Shown: positions 8,234-16,771 of the stretch, one piece after another | How the letters are laid out: the number at the start of each line of letters is the position of its first letter | How positions within the stretch are numbered: the first letter of the stretch is position 1 | Assembly: GCA_036961355.1 (NCBI GenBank) | Contig: JBALVL010000002.1 | Span: 62,001-126,000 of the forward strand | DNA from: Motiliproteus sp036961355 | Lineage (GTDB): Bacteria; Pseudomonadota; Gammaproteobacteria; Pseudomonadales; Balneatricaceae | Length of the DNA stretch: 64,000 nt | Direction of reading: 5' to 3' | Position numbers and translations under genes: made by a program | The notes under the pieces: model-generated | What the model was told of the DNA's origin: nothing | Database searches by the model: none | The model's input: the letters and a program-made list of their open reading frames with translations, nothing else

Positions 8234-8668
8234 TCAGGCGCTAAATTTTAATTGCAGCACTTGGTTACCTGTTTCTTGGTGGACGGTTTCGGCCAAGAGT
8301 TCAAACCCGTAGCGAGAATAAAAAGCACGGCCAAGGCTATTGGCTTTGAATACCTCAACCTCAAGGTCGCCGTGGATCGCCTGGGCTTTGTCCATCAGGG
8401 CTTTGCCGACCCCTTTGCGGTGAAACGGAGGTTCGACGAAGAGCGCGCCAACGTTGTTGCCCAGCAGGGCAACGAAACCGACCACAACGCCGTTAACTTC
8501 GGCAACCCAGGTATCGGCATTCGGCAGATAGAGACTAGGGATGTCCTGGCGGACTTTGTCTTGGAACTCGGCGGTCAAAAAAGGGTGGGCAAGGGCCGAG
8601 GCATTTTCCCAGGCAGACATGAGATCGGCAAGGTCCTGTTTGACGTACTGTCGAATGATCGGGGTCAT
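8234..8668 (-). CDS. GNAT-family N-acetyltransferase (YjaB-like)
   Basis: A 144-residue single-domain GNAT enzyme. The core reads TWVAEVNGVVVGFVAL, then the acetyl-CoA pyrophosphate-binding loop FHRKGVGKALMDKA (R/QxxGxG/A type) and the C-terminal NSLGRAFYSRYGFE, all typical of the fold. Overall it resembles the E. coli YjaB group, whose substrate is unknown. The start at 8668 (MTPIIRQYVKQDL) is chosen because an AAAGGAAAA ribosome-binding site precedes it; an ATG 13 codons upstream would add a non-conserved head. Immediately upstream lies the remnant of an insertion sequence, so its native promoter region may have been altered. Confidence 0.85.
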   Translation of the reverse strand: MTPIIRQYVKQDLADLMSAWENASALAHPFLTAEFQDKVRQDIPSLYLPNADTWVAEVNGVVVGFVALLGNNVGALFVEPPFHRKGVGKALMDKAQAIHGDLEVEVFKANSLGRAFYSRYGFELLAETVHQETGNQVLQLKFSA

Positions 8669-8763
8669 CTTTTTTCCTTTGGAGAATTCGGTGAATTTCG
8701 GACTCAAGGTTAACGTTCATCAGTACACAAGGATTGAATAAATGCGATAGCTTTACGTTTTCT

Positions 8764-9058
8764 AGGGAAATTACGAACAAGTCCTTCTGTAAGGTCGACT
8801 GGCATATTTCCGAGCGGCCAGGAAAAGTCAGAACGCTTAAGCAGCACCCGAGAATCAACAAAGTACTGATCAATATTGAAACCATGAAAGCTAGGGGCTA
8901 GGGTAGGAGCCAAGGTTGAGCATCCGTTCCGGATCATCAAATGCCAGTTTTTCTTCACCAAGGCGCGTTATCGAGGCGTGGCTAAGAATGACAACAAACT
9001 GGCGATGCTGTTTGCTCTGGCGAATATCGTTAGAGTGAGTCAGATGGTCAAAACATAG
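8764..9058 (+). pseudogene. IS5-family transposase, degenerate C-terminal part
   Basis: The plus strand, read in frame from 8764, gives KVDWHISERPGKVRTLKQHP followed by RINKVLINIETMKAR before a stop at 8899. Shifting frame from about 8888-8906 gives AKVEHPFRIIKCQFFFTKAR, then YRGVAKNDNKLAMLF and a stop at 9056. This is the conserved C-terminal part of IS5-type transposases (the KVEHPFR-IK-QFG and KARYRGL-KN motifs, including the catalytic-Glu region). The N-terminal two thirds are missing, with one frameshift and in-frame stops, so it is dead. Minus-strand open frames here are shadows of it. Confidence 0.8.
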
Positions 9059-9170
9059 GGCCAGTGTGTCTGGATGCGACTCTCTCACTTTGCTTAGTGT
9101 CGTTTATAACGTAGCGTTCTCGTGCCTCTGAGACCCAGTCACACAGATTATCCTCGTGATCTTTAGCATC

Positions 9171-9220
9171 TAGGGAGCCTCTGATCAAGCCCTATGGGGG
9201 ACTTAATCAGAGGCTCCCTA
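9171..9220. mobile_element. Palindromic IS end (paired 19-bp inverted repeats)
   Basis: TAGGGAGCCTCTGATCAAG (9171-9189) and its reverse complement with one change (9202-9220) face each other over a 12-nt spacer. The GGGAGCCTCTGATTAAG word looks like an IS5-group terminal repeat, and the right-hand copy lies where the right end of the broken transposase (8764-9058) is expected. Two ends this close may be a head-to-head junction or a small MITE-like derivative. Between 9059 and 9170 I see no gene. Confidence 0.6.
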
Positions 9221-9321
9221 AACCTACCAGCCAGAAGACCTATTTATAACGAAACAAGAACCTTGAGTTTGGATACCCAGTCGCGCCTATTGGACTTCCC
9301 AGAATTTACTAGGGAAATTCC

Positions 9322-10293
9322 CTAGCACTGGAATTGCGAACGATAGTTTAATGGGCTGGTACCGACATGGCGGCGAAAATGGTGCCGTAGGGTTTCCTGT
9401 GTCATAAACCCGGTTCGATAGGCGATTTCAGAAACTGACAGAGAGCCGACTTCTAACAACTCTTTGGCTAAAGATAACCTTTCCAAAGTGAGCCAGTTCT
9501 TGGGGGTTTCACCGGTGCTATTCTTGAATTTTCGGAGCAAAGACCTAGGTGATAAGTTAGCGAGTTCTGCCATACGGTTCAGGCTCCACTCCTCCTCTAA
9601 GCTACCTTTTATTTGATCCAATAGCGGTGCAATATCTCCGGCCTGGTTATCAAAGCTAATAGGACGCGGGATGTACTGAATCTGCCCGCCATTTCGATGG
9701 GCAGGTAAAACCAGTCGGCGGGCAACTTCGTTGGCATATTTTTGACCAAAATCTTGCGCCACCAGGTAAAGACACAAATCCAGTCCTGCCGAAGAACCCG
9801 CCGAAGTTAGAATATCCCCTTCATCGATATAAAGAACATCCGGATCAATCAGCAAGTCGGGATATTTTTTCTGCAACAAATCCACATAGCGCCAATGTGT
9901 GGTTACTTTCTTACCCTCCAGAAGTTTGCAGCTGGCCAGAATAGTGACCGCCGAACAAATGGTAGCGATTTTGGCACCCTTGTTATGAGCTCTAATCAGA
10001 GCTTGCTTAAAATCATGCGGGGGGTCTTGGTCGATACCTCGCCAACCTGGAAGAATGATTAGGTCTGACTGCTCTAGAGCCGCTAAATCATAAGGGGCCT
10101 CAATGGTCAGGTGCCCCATGGTTGTTAAGGGGCCCTCTTCTATCGCGATGATTTGATGCCGGTACCAGCGATCGAATTCAGGCCGTGGTAAACCAAAAAC
10201 CTCCAAGGCGATACCAAACTCAAACATGCACAGCCCATCGTAGGCCACGATGGTGACCAAGGGTGATTTTGGGATATTCGAGTCTGTTGTCAT
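9322..10293 (-). CDS. GlxA-family AraC-type regulator (DJ-1/PfpI plus HTH)
   Basis: A 323-residue regulator with two parts. The N-terminal DJ-1/PfpI-like domain (residues ~12-185) shows the LIILPGWRG strand and the nucleophile-elbow-like ATICSAVTILA with a Cys. The C-terminal AraC HTH pair follows (residues ~225-320): WSLNRMAELANLSPRSLLRK, then SVSEIAYRTGFMTQETLRHH. The layout matches FtrA/GlxA-type activators, whose DJ-1 domain senses a small ligand. It is divergent from a rhodanese and an acetyltransferase gene, 106 nt apart, which it probably controls. Confidence 0.88.
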   Translation of the reverse strand: MTTDSNIPKSPLVTIVAYDGLCMFEFGIALEVFGLPRPEFDRWYRHQIIAIEEGPLTTMGHLTIEAPYDLAALEQSDLIILPGWRGIDQDPPHDFKQALIRAHNKGAKIATICSAVTILASCKLLEGKKVTTHWRYVDLLQKKYPDLLIDPDVLYIDEGDILTSAGSSAGLDLCLYLVAQDFGQKYANEVARRLVLPAHRNGGQIQYIPRPISFDNQAGDIAPLLDQIKGSLEEEWSLNRMAELANLSPRSLLRKFKNSTGETPKNWLTLERLSLAKELLEVGSLSVSEIAYRTGFMTQETLRHHFRRHVGTSPLNYRSQFQC

Positions 10294-10399
10294 AATGTCT
10301 TTATTTTAACGTATGTTGTCATTTACGACATCATTGACCGTCTTTCTTGCCTGTAACATTAAATTCTCAAACAGGTTATCAACCACGGAAATATTCAAA

Positions 10400-10798
10400 A
10401 TGATCAATGCCGTTACAAAAGTAAACGCTGCTTCGTCCCATGATGCACTCCAATATTTCCAGTCCACCTTGACCTTCGAGACCGATTGTTGGGATATGAA
10501 TGATGCGCTCAATGCGGGAGCAGAAGGCTTCGTGCTTCTTGATGTCAGAGGTCCCGAATCGTATAAGCAAGGCCATGTGAAAGGCGCAATAAACCTTCCT
10601 GTTGGGAAGATCGTCAAGAGCAAGCTTAAGCAATGGCCCGAGGGCACTCTCTTTGTCACCTATTGTGCCGGGCCGCATTGTAACGGTGCGACTAAAGGGG
10701 CCATAAAGTTGGCTGAACTGGGCCGGCCGACCAAGATTATGATAGGGGGTGTCACCGGCTGGATCGATGAAGGTTTTAGTCTGATCAGTGACATTTAG
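10400..10798 (+). CDS. Rhodanese-domain sulfurtransferase
   Basis: A 132-residue single-domain rhodanese. It has the LLDVRGPESYKQGHVKGAIN motif (the DVR and GHI-type motifs) and an active-site loop TYCAGPHCNGATKG with the catalytic Cys followed by a second Cys and an Asn/Gly-rich turn. It would transfer sulfane sulfur or reduce oxidised species in the cytoplasm. The start at 10400 is chosen over an ATG at 10313 because GGAA lies about 9 nt before it and the upstream part overlaps the promoter space of the divergent GlxA-type gene. It is followed 9 nt later by a GNAT gene. Confidence 0.85.
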   Translation: MINAVTKVNAASSHDALQYFQSTLTFETDCWDMNDALNAGAEGFVLLDVRGPESYKQGHVKGAINLPVGKIVKSKLKQWPEGTLFVTYCAGPHCNGATKGAIKLAELGRPTKIMIGGVTGWIDEGFSLISDI

Positions 10799-10807
10799 GG
10801 ATCAATC

Positions 10808-11269
10808 ATGAATAAATCCCCAGCTGTCGTTCGCTTCTTTGAAGAAAAGGATATACCTCGCCTATACCTCTTGATGAAAGAGCTGGCGGCCTTCGAGGGT
10901 TATCTGGATGGTTTTAAGATTACCGAGCAATACTTAAAGGACAAAGGTCTTGGTAGTAATCCATTATTCCAAGTACTGGTCGCAGAAGTAGAGGGAGAAA
11001 TTTTGGGCTACGAGGCATTTTACTATGTCCCGTTTACCTACCGTGCCAAACCAAAAATGGTCTTAAAAGAACTCTATTTGTCTCCAGAGTCACGCGGCTT
11101 TGGCCTTGGAACCTTGCTCTTCGATGCGTTAAAAAAACAAGCCAAACTCCATGATGCCGGTTCAATAGAGTGGCTAGTCTTGTTGGATAATGAGCCAGCA
11201 AAATCATTTTATCGAAAGCAGGGAGCAGAGCGTGATGATGAATGGGAAACTTGGTTGTTTGAGGCGTAG
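10808..11269 (+). CDS. GNAT-family N-acetyltransferase (diamine acetyltransferase-like)
   Basis: A 153-residue acetyltransferase with VRFFEEKDIPRLYLLMKELA at the N-terminus, the LYLSPESRGFGLGTLLFDAL acetyl-CoA-binding segment and a C-terminal NEPAKSFYRKQGAERDDEWE. The E-L-x-x-Y-E-type opening and the F-Y-x-x-x-G-A end recall spermidine/diamine acetyltransferases, but the substrate is not certain. It lies 9 nt after the rhodanese gene and is almost certainly in the same operon, opposite a GlxA-type regulator. Confidence 0.82.
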   Translation: MNKSPAVVRFFEEKDIPRLYLLMKELAAFEGYLDGFKITEQYLKDKGLGSNPLFQVLVAEVEGEILGYEAFYYVPFTYRAKPKMVLKELYLSPESRGFGLGTLLFDALKKQAKLHDAGSIEWLVLLDNEPAKSFYRKQGAERDDEWETWLFEA

Positions 11270-11364
11270 TGGAAATGGTCTCTTTTTTAACTCTCTTTAG
11301 AGAGCGTAAAAAGCAGAAAGGAGCAGCCTTAGGCGGTTACGTCACCTGCGGTATAACCATTACC

Positions 11365-12303
11365 TCAAAACGTAAAATCGCTATTTATCGTCTTGAGGGT
11401 TTGGGTTAACTGCTCAAAGACCAACTGGCGTAACCAAGTATGTCCGGGGTCTTTCTGATGCCGCTCATGCCAGATGATGGAATAGGTAAAGTCATCCTGT
11501 TCCATAGGGAAGGGTAGGATTTTCAGCTGATACTGCGCCGCGCAGCTATTGGCTAAGCCGTAAGGTACCGTCAATAACAGGTCACTTTGAGCCACCAGTG
11601 CCAGTGCGGCGACGAAATGGGGCACTCTTAATGCGATACGGCGTTTTAGCCCGTGTTGTTCGAGGAGATAGTCAATCGCGCCTTTACGCGAGCCCCCCAT
11701 CGTAATCAAGGCATGCGGGTGGTTGGCATAACTTTCAAGATCCAGCCCTTGGGCGATGAGAGGGTGGCCTTCACGTACGACACAGACAAAACGATCACTG
11801 CCGACCCCGCGACCGTGAATGGCGGCAGGGACATCGGCGACAGTGCAGGTGGCCAGGTCTATGTCCTGTTGATCGAGCTGCTGCAACAAACTCTCATGCC
11901 ACGGAATGATCTCCAGATTCACCTGCGGTGCTTCTACTCTCAGACACTTTATCACCGACGGGAATAACACTTGGGCGCCGTAGTCTGTCGTCGCTAACCG
12001 GAAGTTATTTGTCGCCTCTGCTGGAATAAAGGTCGCCGGCTCAATCAACAGACTGAGATCTTGCAATGACTGTTGCAAGTGAAGCGCCAACGCCTCCGCC
12101 CGAGGGGTTGGGGCCAAGCCCTTAGGGGTGCGTGTAAACAGCGGGTCGTTAAACAGCTGACGCAACCGAGCCAAGTTACGGCTAATGGCGGGCTGGGTTA
12201 AATTTAAACGGCCTGCAGCACGGGTGACATTACGTTCTTCGAGCAGTACCTGAAAAACCGGCAGTAGATTCAGATCAGCAGAAGACAGACTGGTGAGATT
12301 CAA
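11365..12303 (-). CDS. LysR-family transcriptional regulator
   Basis: A 312-residue LysR protein. The HTH lies at residues ~18-50 (EERNVTRAAGRLNLTQPAIS, then RNLARLRQLF), followed by the linker helix and a periplasmic-binding-like effector domain (NFRLATTDYGAQVLFPSVI; HPLIAQGLDLESYANHPHAL). It is divergent from a zinc-independent MDR reductase (12431) with about 127 nt between the starts, an AT-rich gap typical of LysR control. It probably regulates that reductase and maybe the DJ-1 gene after it. Confidence 0.9.
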   Translation of the reverse strand: MNLTSLSSADLNLLPVFQVLLEERNVTRAAGRLNLTQPAISRNLARLRQLFNDPLFTRTPKGLAPTPRAEALALHLQQSLQDLSLLIEPATFIPAEATNNFRLATTDYGAQVLFPSVIKCLRVEAPQVNLEIIPWHESLLQQLDQQDIDLATCTVADVPAAIHGRGVGSDRFVCVVREGHPLIAQGLDLESYANHPHALITMGGSRKGAIDYLLEQHGLKRRIALRVPHFVAALALVAQSDLLLTVPYGLANSCAAQYQLKILPFPMEQDDFTYSIIWHERHQKDPGHTWLRQLVFEQLTQTLKTINSDFTF

Positions 12304-12430
12304 CGGAGTAGTACCCTTTTTATATGATTTTTAATTATAGCAACTATGTTTATAATGCATTGGAGGCATCGCCTCTGCCAGAATAGACTACCGGCCTGAT
12401 AACTGACAACGCTTTACCAGAGGTCTCACC

Positions 12431-13438
12431 ATGTACATCGAAAAAAACCAACAAATCCACCTTAAAAGCCGCCCCGTGGGCCAGCCCGTAGCGGTAAATT
12501 TCAGCCTGATTACAACGCCCATTGCCATGCTTAAAGACGGCGAAGTACTGGTGAAAAATCAGTGGATGTCGGTAGATCCTTATATGCGTGGTCGCATGAT
12601 CGAACGCGAGAGCTACATCGCGCCCTTTGTCCTCGATAAAGTCCTCGAAGGTGCCGCCATCGGCGAAGTGGTTGAATCCAATAACCCGGCATTTGCCGTC
12701 GGTAGCAAAGTCTCCAGCATGAATGGCTGGCGTCAGTATTTCACCACCACCGGTGAAGACCTGCAGCTTCTGCCCGAAACCGGAATTGCTGAACAGGCGT
12801 TCTTGGGGGTGCTGGGTATGCCGGGGATGACGGCCTTTACCGGGCTGACAAAAATTGCCGAACTGCAGCCGGGCGATCGGGTGTTTGTTTCAGCGGCATC
12901 GGGTGCGGTGGGGGCCATTGTTTGCCAGATCGCCAAGCTCAAAGGCTGCTATGTTGCCGGCAGTGTCGGCTCTGATGCCAAAGCCCGCTACCTGTTGGAG
13001 GAGCTGGGTGTTGATGCCGTGGTTAATTACAAAACCACCGACGACCTGCAGCAGGATATCGCTACCGCGTGCCCCGAAGGGATCGATGTCTATTTTGAAA
13101 ATGTCGGCGGCGCGCACCTCGAAGCAGTTCTCAACTTGATGAACGCCAATGGCCGAATTGCCGTCTGCGGCATGATCGACCAATACAACGCCACCGCACC
13201 CCAACCCGGTCCGGAAAACCTGTCACAGATTATTCGCAAAAAACTGAAGTTGCAGGGCTTTATTGTGTTCGATCACTGGCAGGGTTACCCCGCCTTTGTC
13301 GAGCAAATGGTGCAGTGGATACAGCAAGACAAAGTCAGCTGGAAGGAGACCGTTTATGACGGCATAGAGCAGGCTCCCGAAGCGTTTATTGGTCTGTTTG
13401 AAGGCAAGAATACCGGCAAGATGTTGGTCAAGTTATAA
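12431..13438 (+). CDS. NADP-dependent MDR oxidoreductase (CurA-like)
   Basis: A 335-residue zinc-free medium-chain reductase. The N-terminal catalytic fold shows QWMSVDPYMRGRM, the signature of the leukotriene B4 12-hydroxydehydrogenase/CurA group. The Rossmann part shows VFVSAASGAVGAIVCQIAKL and FENVGGAHLEAVLNLM. Such enzymes reduce alpha,beta-unsaturated ketones and aldehydes with NADPH. There is no zinc-binding Cys cluster. The length matches CurA. It is divergent from a LysR regulator and followed by a DJ-1/PfpI gene, consistent with reactive carbonyl detoxification (inferred). Confidence 0.88.
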   Translation: MYIEKNQQIHLKSRPVGQPVAVNFSLITTPIAMLKDGEVLVKNQWMSVDPYMRGRMIERESYIAPFVLDKVLEGAAIGEVVESNNPAFAVGSKVSSMNGWRQYFTTTGEDLQLLPETGIAEQAFLGVLGMPGMTAFTGLTKIAELQPGDRVFVSAASGAVGAIVCQIAKLKGCYVAGSVGSDAKARYLLEELGVDAVVNYKTTDDLQQDIATACPEGIDVYFENVGGAHLEAVLNLMNANGRIAVCGMIDQYNATAPQPGPENLSQIIRKKLKLQGFIVFDHWQGYPAFVEQMVQWIQQDKVSWKETVYDGIEQAPEAFIGLFEGKNTGKMLVKL

Positions 13439-13472
13439 ACGACGTAGTCAATAATAGCCTACGTGGCTGACC

Positions 13473-13501
13473 TTTTTTGATCAAAACAGTTGATCAAAAA
13501 A
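13473..13501. repeat. Perfect 12-bp inverted repeat
   Basis: TTTTTTGATCAA (13473-13484) and TTGATCAAAAAA (13490-13501) are perfect reverse complements around a 5-nt spacer, between the MDR reductase and the DJ-1 gene. The U and A arms could make a hairpin, but the transcript would not end in U on either strand, so an operator role is as likely as termination. Confidence 0.5.
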
Positions 13502-13553
13502 GTCGATCTAAACCCTGATCAATGGCAAGCAGTATTTACAAGGAGAAAGCTCC

Positions 13554-14234
13554 ATGAACATTTTATTTGTTTTGACCTCGCACGACTCGCTCGGTAATAG
13601 TGGCGAAAAAACCGGCTTCTGGATTGAAGAATTTGCGGCCCCGTATTACACCTTTGCCGATGCCGGCTGCAATATCACCCTGGCGTCACCGGCGGGTGGA
13701 CAGCCTCCGATTGATCCCAAAAGCGCCCTTGAGGATTTTCAGACCGATGCCACACGTCGTTTTGATGCGGATAGCGAGCTTCAGAAAATACTGGCTAAAA
13801 CGCAACGGCTAACAGAGGTGGCTGCCGATGATTACGACGCCATCTTCTATCCGGGTGGACATGGCCCACTGTGGGATTTGGCCACGGATGCCGATTCGAT
13901 TCGCTTAATCGAAGCCTTTGCCCGGCAGAACAAACCGATCTCCGCCGTCTGTCACGCTTCCAGCGTGCTGCTGAATGCGAAAGACGCACAGGGAGCATCG
14001 CTGTTTAACGGCAAGCAAGTCACCGGTTTTAGTAATACCGAAGAAGCCGCTGTAGGACTGACCGAGGTAGTGCCTTTCTTGCTGGAAGACGAGCTGAAGA
14101 ACCGGGGCGGACTCTACAGCCAAGGCCCAGATTGGGCACCTTACTGCGTTCAGGATGGTGTGTTGATCACCGGCCAAAACCCAGCCTCTTCGACTGCGGT
14201 CGCAGAGGCTGTGCTGACCCGGCTTAAGGGCTGA
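13554..14234 (+). CDS. DJ-1/PfpI-family protein (Hsp31/glyoxalase III-like)
   Basis: A 226-residue class I glutamine amidotransferase-like protein. It has the DAIFYPGGHGPLWDL strand-loop with an acidic residue upstream, the nucleophile elbow AVCHASSVLL with the catalytic Cys, and the GLYSQGPDWAPY motif of the Hsp31/GLO3 group. Members convert methylglyoxal to lactate without cofactor or act as protein deglycases or chaperones. A GGAGAAAG ribosome-binding site precedes the ATG. It follows the MDR reductase gene by 115 nt, in which a palindrome lies. Confidence 0.88.
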   Translation: MNILFVLTSHDSLGNSGEKTGFWIEEFAAPYYTFADAGCNITLASPAGGQPPIDPKSALEDFQTDATRRFDADSELQKILAKTQRLTEVAADDYDAIFYPGGHGPLWDLATDADSIRLIEAFARQNKPISAVCHASSVLLNAKDAQGASLFNGKQVTGFSNTEEAAVGLTEVVPFLLEDELKNRGGLYSQGPDWAPYCVQDGVLITGQNPASSTAVAEAVLTRLKG

Positions 14235-14263
14235 GCCGACTTAAGGGCTGAGCCTACTTAAGG
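14223..14263 (+). repeat. 17-nt tandem repeat over a stop codon
   Basis: Units CTTAAGGGCTGAGCC(G/T)A occur at 14223-14239 and 14240-14256, then a partial CTTAAGG at 14257-14263. The first copy includes the last codons and stop (TGA, 14232-14234) of the DJ-1 gene. It appears to be a local duplication. Confidence 0.7.
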
Positions 14264-14413
14264 CAGATCAAGGAAAGGGCGGAGTCCTCTTCCTTTCTTC
14301 CCACTCCTCGATTCCCATTCTGGATCTATTCCCCTTCTGCTTAATGGTTATCTGAGCTGTATGGTTATATTTCTACACGTTAAGACGATAACCCTTAGAT
14401 TGAATGCCAGTAT

Positions 14414-15322
14414 ATGACGGATTTTTCCCGCAGCATGCTTCAGGCACTTTTCGCTTATCTTACCTGGGGCTGTTTCGCCCTGTTTTTTCACCAGTTACAG
14501 CACATCCCTGCCACCGAGGTCTTGTTGCACCGCCTGGTTTGGGCTTCCGCGTTTGTTGCGGTAGTACTGACCCTTAGCCGCCGGTGGAAAAATGTCCGTG
14601 ATGCGCTAGCAAAACCGCGGCTGGTACTCCAGCTGTTTGCATCGTCGCTGTTGATCGCTACCAATTGGGTTGTTTACATCTGGTCTGTCGGTATCGGCGA
14701 TGCGGTGGGTGCCAGCCTAGGATATTTTATCAGCCCGCTGATCGGGATTGCGCTAGGTGTTTGGGTGCTCAAGGAACGTATCCTTCCCTACCAAATAATT
14801 GCACTGTGCCTTGCTGTTGTTGGTGTGAGTTACAAGGTGTTTGGTGCGCATCAAATTCCTTGGGCGGCCTTGACCCTGGCGTTCTCGTTTGGCCTCTATG
14901 GCCTCATCCGCAAACAAACAGCCGTCGATACGGTAACCGGACTGATGATAGAGAGCCTACTCTTGTTACCCTTTGCGTTGGGTTATTGGTTGTGGCTTGC
15001 GTGGACAGGAGAGCAGCATTTCAGCCTATCCCTCGATGGTTTGTTGTTGATGTCAGCAGGGATTCTGACGGCTCTACCGCTGCTGGCCTATGCGTCAGCC
15101 GCACGACATCTAAGCTTGGTTATTCTCGGCTTTATGCTCTATTTAGCCCCCTCATTGCAGCTTATAACGGGTGTTTTCATCCTCGGTGAACCCTTCGATG
15201 TCCATCAGCAGATCACCTTCAGCTTCATCTTTGCCGGGTTGATTGTCTTAACTGGCGGAGCAATGTTTCGGCAATATAGGGCCGGCAAGGTAGCCAGGGG
15301 GAATTCGGGGCTGCCTGATTAA
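14414..15322 (+). CDS. rarD: RarD, EamA-type transporter
   Basis: A 302-residue inner-membrane protein with about ten transmembrane helices, close to E. coli RarD. RarD features seen: an N-terminal YLTWGCFALFFHQLQHIPAT segment, LLHRLVWASAFV, then NWVVYIWSVGIGDAVGASLG and the middle YFISPLIGIALGVWVLKERI. The C-terminal half includes YLAPSLQLITGVFILGEPF. RarD is linked to chloramphenicol sensitivity in E. coli, but its natural substrate is unknown. It stands alone, with an AT-rich upstream gap and no close downstream partner. Confidence 0.9.
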   Translation: MTDFSRSMLQALFAYLTWGCFALFFHQLQHIPATEVLLHRLVWASAFVAVVLTLSRRWKNVRDALAKPRLVLQLFASSLLIATNWVVYIWSVGIGDAVGASLGYFISPLIGIALGVWVLKERILPYQIIALCLAVVGVSYKVFGAHQIPWAALTLAFSFGLYGLIRKQTAVDTVTGLMIESLLLLPFALGYWLWLAWTGEQHFSLSLDGLLLMSAGILTALPLLAYASAARHLSLVILGFMLYLAPSLQLITGVFILGEPFDVHQQITFSFIFAGLIVLTGGAMFRQYRAGKVARGNSGLPD

Positions 15323-15512
15323 ACGCGCTTTCAAACTGAGGGTTCAATGGGGGCGTTGCAACACACCGTTCTAATCGATCAGCCTTCGACGTAGCCGGGC
15401 AGGGTTGTTAGGGACAGGAGTTAACCGGGGCTGTCTGTTAGGGGGTGCCGTCGTCGAATTTCCCCCGCGGGCCAATGCCAAGCGCAACGCGCAAGACAAA
15501 TCCCCCAGTGGC

Positions 15513-16589
15513 TCATCGCATCAGGTTTACAAACTCGCTAAACAACTTTTTATCAAAATGGTCGGACATCTGGTTCTTCATCAGCATTAATGCGTCGAAG
15601 TTCGACATCGCTTTCTTGTAGGAACGCTCGGCGGTTAGCGCATCGTATACGTCGGCGATACAACAGACTTTGCCGTAGATATGGATCTGTTCACCGGCCA
15701 GTTGTTTGGGGTATCCCTGACCGTCATCACGCTCGTGGTGTTGCAGGATGATAATCCGGCTCTCTTCGCTCAGCTGATTGCTCCGCTCCAATAGCTTGTA
15801 ACCTTTAAACGGATGCGTGCGCATATGCCGCATCTCGTCGTCGGTCAATCGCCCTGGCTTGTTGATCACTTCGGCGCGGATACGCACCTTGCCCAGGTCA
15901 TGCAGGAAGAAACCGGCACCGAGTTCGTGCATGTCGTGGGCATCTGATTGGCCGAATAGTGCTTTGGCCAACATGATGCTGGTAACGCCAACATTGACCG
16001 AATGGGTGTAGGTATAGAAATCGTGGCTAGTGATTCGCAGCATGTTGGAGGCGGTTTGATCATCACTGAGGATCAGGTCGGTGATCATGCCGATCGCTTG
16101 CTTGGAGGCTTTGAGGTTTTCTGCCGTGGGTGTTGCCAACAAGCGGGTCATTAATTCGCGCGAATGCTGGTAGACGGCTTGAGAGCGTTGCTGCGGGGCG
16201 AGTTTTTTATCACTTAGCGCCTCCTTCAGCCCCTCTGGAATCAAGGTGTCAGGATTCCAATCGGGCAGGTCGCCACTCTCTTTTGGATCGAGCGGATGGA
16301 AGTGGTCGGTGATGTCTCGCTCAGCGGTGATGCTGGCCGGTGTTTGGGTGATATCGGCATTATTAGCCGTGGGTGCTGACCAATCTGCCGGTAGCTGGCT
16401 CTTGCTTAGATCGATCTGTATCTGTTTCAGACCGCTCTGGCGTAGTTTGGTTAGTTGCTTGTCAGACTTGATCAGAAACTGATTAAACAGGAATTCGTGT
16501 GACAACCATTCACGAGGTAGTGTGACATACATGCCAACTATCAGCTGCTCGGGGGGGAGACCGATGGTGTTATGTGGCTCTGCCATCAT
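15513..16589 (-). CDS. HD-GYP cyclic-di-GMP phosphodiesterase with DUF3391
   Basis: A 358-residue cytoplasmic protein. Residues ~10-70 form the DUF3391 domain (LPPEQLIVGMYVTLPREWLS). The HD-GYP domain follows: HSVNVGVTSIMLAKALF, GFFLHDLGKVRI (HD pair) and HHERDDGQGYP (GYP). All the metal and GYP residues are visible, so it is likely an active phosphodiesterase converting c-di-GMP to pGpG/GMP. It starts 5 nt after the rubredoxin gene stop, so it is very probably cotranscribed with it. Confidence 0.9.
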   Translation of the reverse strand: MMAEPHNTIGLPPEQLIVGMYVTLPREWLSHEFLFNQFLIKSDKQLTKLRQSGLKQIQIDLSKSQLPADWSAPTANNADITQTPASITAERDITDHFHPLDPKESGDLPDWNPDTLIPEGLKEALSDKKLAPQQRSQAVYQHSRELMTRLLATPTAENLKASKQAIGMITDLILSDDQTASNMLRITSHDFYTYTHSVNVGVTSIMLAKALFGQSDAHDMHELGAGFFLHDLGKVRIRAEVINKPGRLTDDEMRHMRTHPFKGYKLLERSNQLSEESRIIILQHHERDDGQGYPKQLAGEQIHIYGKVCCIADVYDALTAERSYKKAMSNFDALMLMKNQMSDHFDKKLFSEFVNLMR

Positions 16590-16594
16590 GCGGG

Positions 16595-16771
16595 TTACCC
16601 TGTCGGATTGGCGATCTGGCTAAACAATTTTTTGGGCGCACCGCATTCCGGGCAAACCCATTCATCGGGGATATCTTGCCAGGAGGTACCGGGCGTGACC
16701 CCTTCATCCGGACAGCCGACGGCAGCTTCGTAGTGATAGTCGCAGATATCACACTGGTAGTTCTGACTCAT
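16595..16771 (-). CDS. Rubredoxin
   Basis: A 58-residue protein read from the ATG at 16769-16771 to a TAA at 16595-16597. It begins MSQNYQCDICDYHYEAAVGC and contains the two rubredoxin knuckles Cys7-x2-Cys10 and Cys40-x2-Cys43 (in DEWVCPECGAPKKLF), plus the conserved VTPGTSWQDIPD segment. The four Cys bind one iron for one-electron transfer, often to alkane hydroxylases or for oxidative-stress reduction. It is a normal full-length rubredoxin. The HD-GYP gene starts 5 nt downstream on the same strand. No rubredoxin reductase is nearby. Confidence 0.93.
   Translation of the reverse strand: MSQNYQCDICDYHYEAAVGCPDEGVTPGTSWQDIPDEWVCPECGAPKKLFSQIANPTG

Noticed and set aside
8710..9088. Two minus-strand open frames that look like small proteins
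   Set aside because: They are antisense to the IS5-type transposase remnant, whose plus-strand translation gives clear family motifs.
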